7,246 bases of DNA from Halobacteriovorax sp. (GTDB lineage Bacteria > Bdellovibrionota > Bacteriovoracia > Bacteriovoracales > Bacteriovoracaceae), in assembly GCA_002686115.1 (NCBI GenBank), contig NZAF01000116.1:1-7246 (forward strand), in the 5' to 3' direction. The notes beneath the pieces are model-generated. The model made no database searches. It was given only the letters and a program-made list of their open reading frames with translations, and was not told where the DNA came from. Made by a program: the position numbers and the translations under genes. This document shows positions 5,497-7,246 of the stretch, piece after piece. Within the stretch, counting starts at the first letter, position 1. The number at the start of each line of letters is the position of its first letter.

Positions 5497-6876
5497 ATGT
5501 TAAAGACGAAAGAAAAAGTACTCGCCTATATTTATAGAATGAATGGAACTATGAGAGAAGTTTTAGTCTTTGATCACCCTAATGCTCCAGAAGTTAATCC
5601 TCAGGTCCCGGCCGGAACATTAAACAATAAGGAAGAGCCACTAGAAGGTGTTCTTCGCGAAGTGAAAGAGGAGTCAGGTCTACAAATAGAGTCAAAACAT
5701 ACTTATCATGGTCAATTTGATTATCATGCTAAGTCTCGAAATGAAATTCATAAGCGTCATGTTTTTTCTTTTATGTGTGAAGGATTATCAGATTCTTGGT
5801 CTCATCAAGTAAATTCTAATGATGAGGATCATAACGAGCTATTTTACTACTATTGGCTTCCAGTTGAAGAGGCAAAGAAAAAGCTCGTTAATGAACAGGG
5901 GCGATACCTACCTTTAGTTAATGGTCACTTTATAGATTCTTTCGATATTCTAAATAAAGATGTAACAGAATTTCTTAAAGTAGGTGGTTTACATGCAAAT
6001 CTATCAAGGTATTTTTCTTTAAAAAGAATTGCAGCTCATTATTTTAAAATCCCTACCGGCTACAGAACTTCTGAGCCACATGCTGAGAGTCATGAGGAAG
6101 AGTTTGTCTATGTAATCTCTGGACAAATAGACCTTTGGCTTAATGGGCATATAAAAAAGATGAGTGCAGGGGATTGTATTGGGTTTCCTGCTGGAACTGG
6201 TGTTGGTCACTGTTTTATCAATAACTCTGGTGTTGATTGTGAACTCTTTGTTTCAGGAGATCGCACTAAAAGTGAAAATAAGTATCACTTTCACCTTGAT
6301 CAGTCTCTTAAAGAAGAGTGTGGGGATAAGTGGTGGGATAATATGCCAATACAAGATCTTGGAGGTCATGATGGTCTTCCAGGAGAGTATCATGATTCTT
6401 TTTTAAGTGATGAGATTGAAGTTTTAAATGGGCCTTCTAATATTACAGAAGATACCTTCTCGTATCCTGGGGATGATGAGACGTTTTCTAATGGCCTGTG
6501 CTTAAGTCGACATTATAATATGAAGAGTGTTGCTATTTGGCTTGAGAGAATTCCGCCAGGAAAGAGGACTTCATGGGATCATGCTCACTCCTTTGAAGAA
6601 GAATTTGTCTTTATCCTTAAAGGCAATCCCATCGTTCGTCTTAATGGAGAAAACCATCGCGCTAGGCCTTTTTATGGTATTGACTTTAAGGCTGGTTCTG
6701 GGGTCGCTCATACCCTTATTAATGATTCAACAGAAGATATATACTATCTCTGTGTAGGAGAGTGTGAGGCAAAAGAAGATCGTATCTTTTATCCAAATCA
6801 ACGAGAGCGTAACCTTGAGATGAGAGAAAAAGGTGTTCTTTGGGAAGAGATGTTTGATCAGGACAAAAATTCTTAA
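5497..6876 (+). CDS. Nudix hydrolase - double cupin fusion protein
   Basis: This 459-residue protein has three domains. Residues 1-148 are a Nudix hydrolase with an exact Nudix box G-x5-E-x7-R-E-x2-E-E-x-G-L (40-62), the site for Mg-dependent cleavage of nucleoside-diphosphate-linked compounds. Residues about 165-265 are cupin 1 and 335-425 cupin 2, internal repeats with EEEFVYVISG / EEEFVFILKG and GTGVGHCFIN / GSGVAHTLIN. Cupin 2 keeps the classic metal ligands H362, H364, E369 and H405. Cupin 1 has H195, E197 in place of the second His, E202 and H238, with a displaced H199. The segment between, with KWWDNMPIQDLGGHDGLPG (278-296), is typical of two-cupin proteins in which I recall EEEFVYVLEG motifs. 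It is cytoplasmic. GAGG (5488-5491) is 5 bases before an ATG that directly abuts the GNAT stop, so it is the third gene of the operon. Substrate unknown; cupin may sense or modify the Nudix product. Confidence 0.88.
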   Translation: MLKTKEKVLAYIYRMNGTMREVLVFDHPNAPEVNPQVPAGTLNNKEEPLEGVLREVKEESGLQIESKHTYHGQFDYHAKSRNEIHKRHVFSFMCEGLSDSWSHQVNSNDEDHNELFYYYWLPVEEAKKKLVNEQGRYLPLVNGHFIDSFDILNKDVTEFLKVGGLHANLSRYFSLKRIAAHYFKIPTGYRTSEPHAESHEEEFVYVISGQIDLWLNGHIKKMSAGDCIGFPAGTGVGHCFINNSGVDCELFVSGDRTKSENKYHFHLDQSLKEECGDKWWDNMPIQDLGGHDGLPGEYHDSFLSDEIEVLNGPSNITEDTFSYPGDDETFSNGLCLSRHYNMKSVAIWLERIPPGKRTSWDHAHSFEEEFVFILKGNPIVRLNGENHRARPFYGIDFKAGSGVAHTLINDSTEDIYYLCVGECEAKEDRIFYPNQRERNLEMREKGVLWEEMFDQDKNS

Positions 6877-7246
6877 TTAAAAAACCAGATAGGAGATGTT
6901 AAGAGGTGATCACCATCACTTTGCTTTGTGATAACATAGAAAAAATCACCATCTTTAGCTTCTATCTCATCTTCGATATATTGTTTATCATTTACTTGAT
7001 AGGACTTAATAAGTTTACCATTTTTAATAAGTCTGGCATCACTAACATTTTCTCCATCACGATCACCAAATTCCAATTCTAGTTTATAAGTTCCTGGCCT
7101 TAATCGAGAACCCATTTGAGAAGCGTTTATTTTAAAACTTACCCATGCATTCTTGTCTTCTGTTGCAAATGTTCTTCTTCCTAGATAGGCATCGACTATT
7201 TGATCTCTACTTAATCCCGTTGCCCATACACCAACTCTAAAGTCGT
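6873..7246 (-). CDS. C-terminal part of a CehA/McbA-like PHP metal-dependent phosphoesterase (5' end outside window)
   Basis: The minus-strand frame is open from its TAA (6873-6875) to the right window edge, giving 123 residues with no start; an internal ATG at 7115 is not the start because coding signal continues upstream of it. The visible part reads VGVWATGLSRDQIVDAYLGRRTFAT near the start, then RLRPGTYKLELEF, RLIKNGKLIKSY, and ends DGDHLLTSPIWFFN. This is the pattern of the C-terminal region of CehA/McbA-type PHP-fold hydrolases: 'TR..I..A...RRTYAT', a beta domain with 'V.LIKNG', and terminal 'SPIWV'. The metal-binding PHP histidines would lie upstream, outside the window, so activity cannot be judged. 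It is convergent with the Nudix-cupin gene: the two stop codons overlap in TTAA (6873-6876), leaving no intergenic terminator. Family assignment is from remembered motifs. Confidence 0.65.
   Translation of the reverse strand, partial: DFRVGVWATGLSRDQIVDAYLGRRTFATEDKNAWVSFKINASQMGSRLRPGTYKLELEFGDRDGENVSDARLIKNGKLIKSYQVNDKQYIEDEIEAKDGDFFYVITKQSDGDHLLTSPIWFFN

Noticed and set aside
6164..6757. Hydrophobic short plus-strand frames (6164-6406 and 6527-6757) and one antisense frame (6019-6210)
   Set aside because: All overlap conserved cupin coding sequence in other frames; the hydrophobicity comes from frame-shifted T-rich codons.
4451..6876. Reading the operon as an anti-phage or toxin-antitoxin system
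   Set aside because: GNAT and Nudix domains occur in such systems, but the kinase lacks its middle, no toxin-like or DNA-binding partner is present, and the GNAT is longer than typical toxin GNATs and not paired with a DNA-binding antitoxin.
6873..7115. Treating the ATG at 7115 as the start of an 80-residue gene
   Set aside because: The same frame continues without a stop to the window edge with family-like sequence (TGLSRDQIVDAYLGRRTFAT), so this is an internal Met of a truncated larger gene.

Overview
The window is AT-rich DNA from a bacterium, probably Gram-negative: two small proteins carry Sec signal peptides, spacers are short, and genes have ordinary Shine-Dalgarno sites or very short leaders. 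The AT-rich style together with the gene mix (a YkpA-like ABC-F ATPase, a DUF3820 protein, orphan secreted proteins) would fit the Bdellovibrionota (Bacteriovorax/Halobacteriovorax-like). That placement is inference; no rRNA or other marker gene is present.

Layout. At the left edge (2-67, +) lies the last 21 codons of what looks like a DDE transposase, followed by a short spacer with an imperfect hairpin. Next comes a minus-strand pair: a YbiT/YkpA-type ABC-F ATPase (391-1974) and, 32 bp downstream, a DUF3820 protein (146-358). A 150-bp divergent spacer separates them from two plus-strand orphan genes for small exported proteins (2125-2496 and 2607-3164). A YahK-like zinc-dependent aldehyde reductase follows (3334-4383). 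A tight plus-strand operon then runs from 4451 to 6876: a P-loop kinase that has lost its middle, a GNAT acetyltransferase overlapping it by ATGA, and a Nudix-cupin-cupin fusion whose ATG directly follows the GNAT stop. The right edge holds the C-terminal 123 residues of a minus-strand gene resembling the tail of CehA/McbA-type PHP phosphoesterases; its stop codon overlaps the stop of the fusion gene.

How the genes work together. The kinase remnant, GNAT and Nudix-cupin-cupin genes are the only clear multi-gene unit on the plus strand. Their classes (phosphoryl transfer, acyl transfer, nucleoside-diphosphate hydrolysis, cupin binding or catalysis) suggest small-molecule modification or detoxification, but the sequence does not give a substrate. 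The aldehyde reductase just upstream has its own Shine-Dalgarno site, and a good promoter lies between it and the operon, so any functional link is speculative.

Most notable points: the ABC-F protein keeps one complete composite ATP site and appears to have lost every key motif of the other; the kinase gene carries an apparently clean in-frame internal deletion while remaining the translationally coupled first gene of its operon; and Nudix plus two cupins in one polypeptide is an unusual architecture. I found no tRNA, rRNA, CRISPR array or complete insertion sequence.
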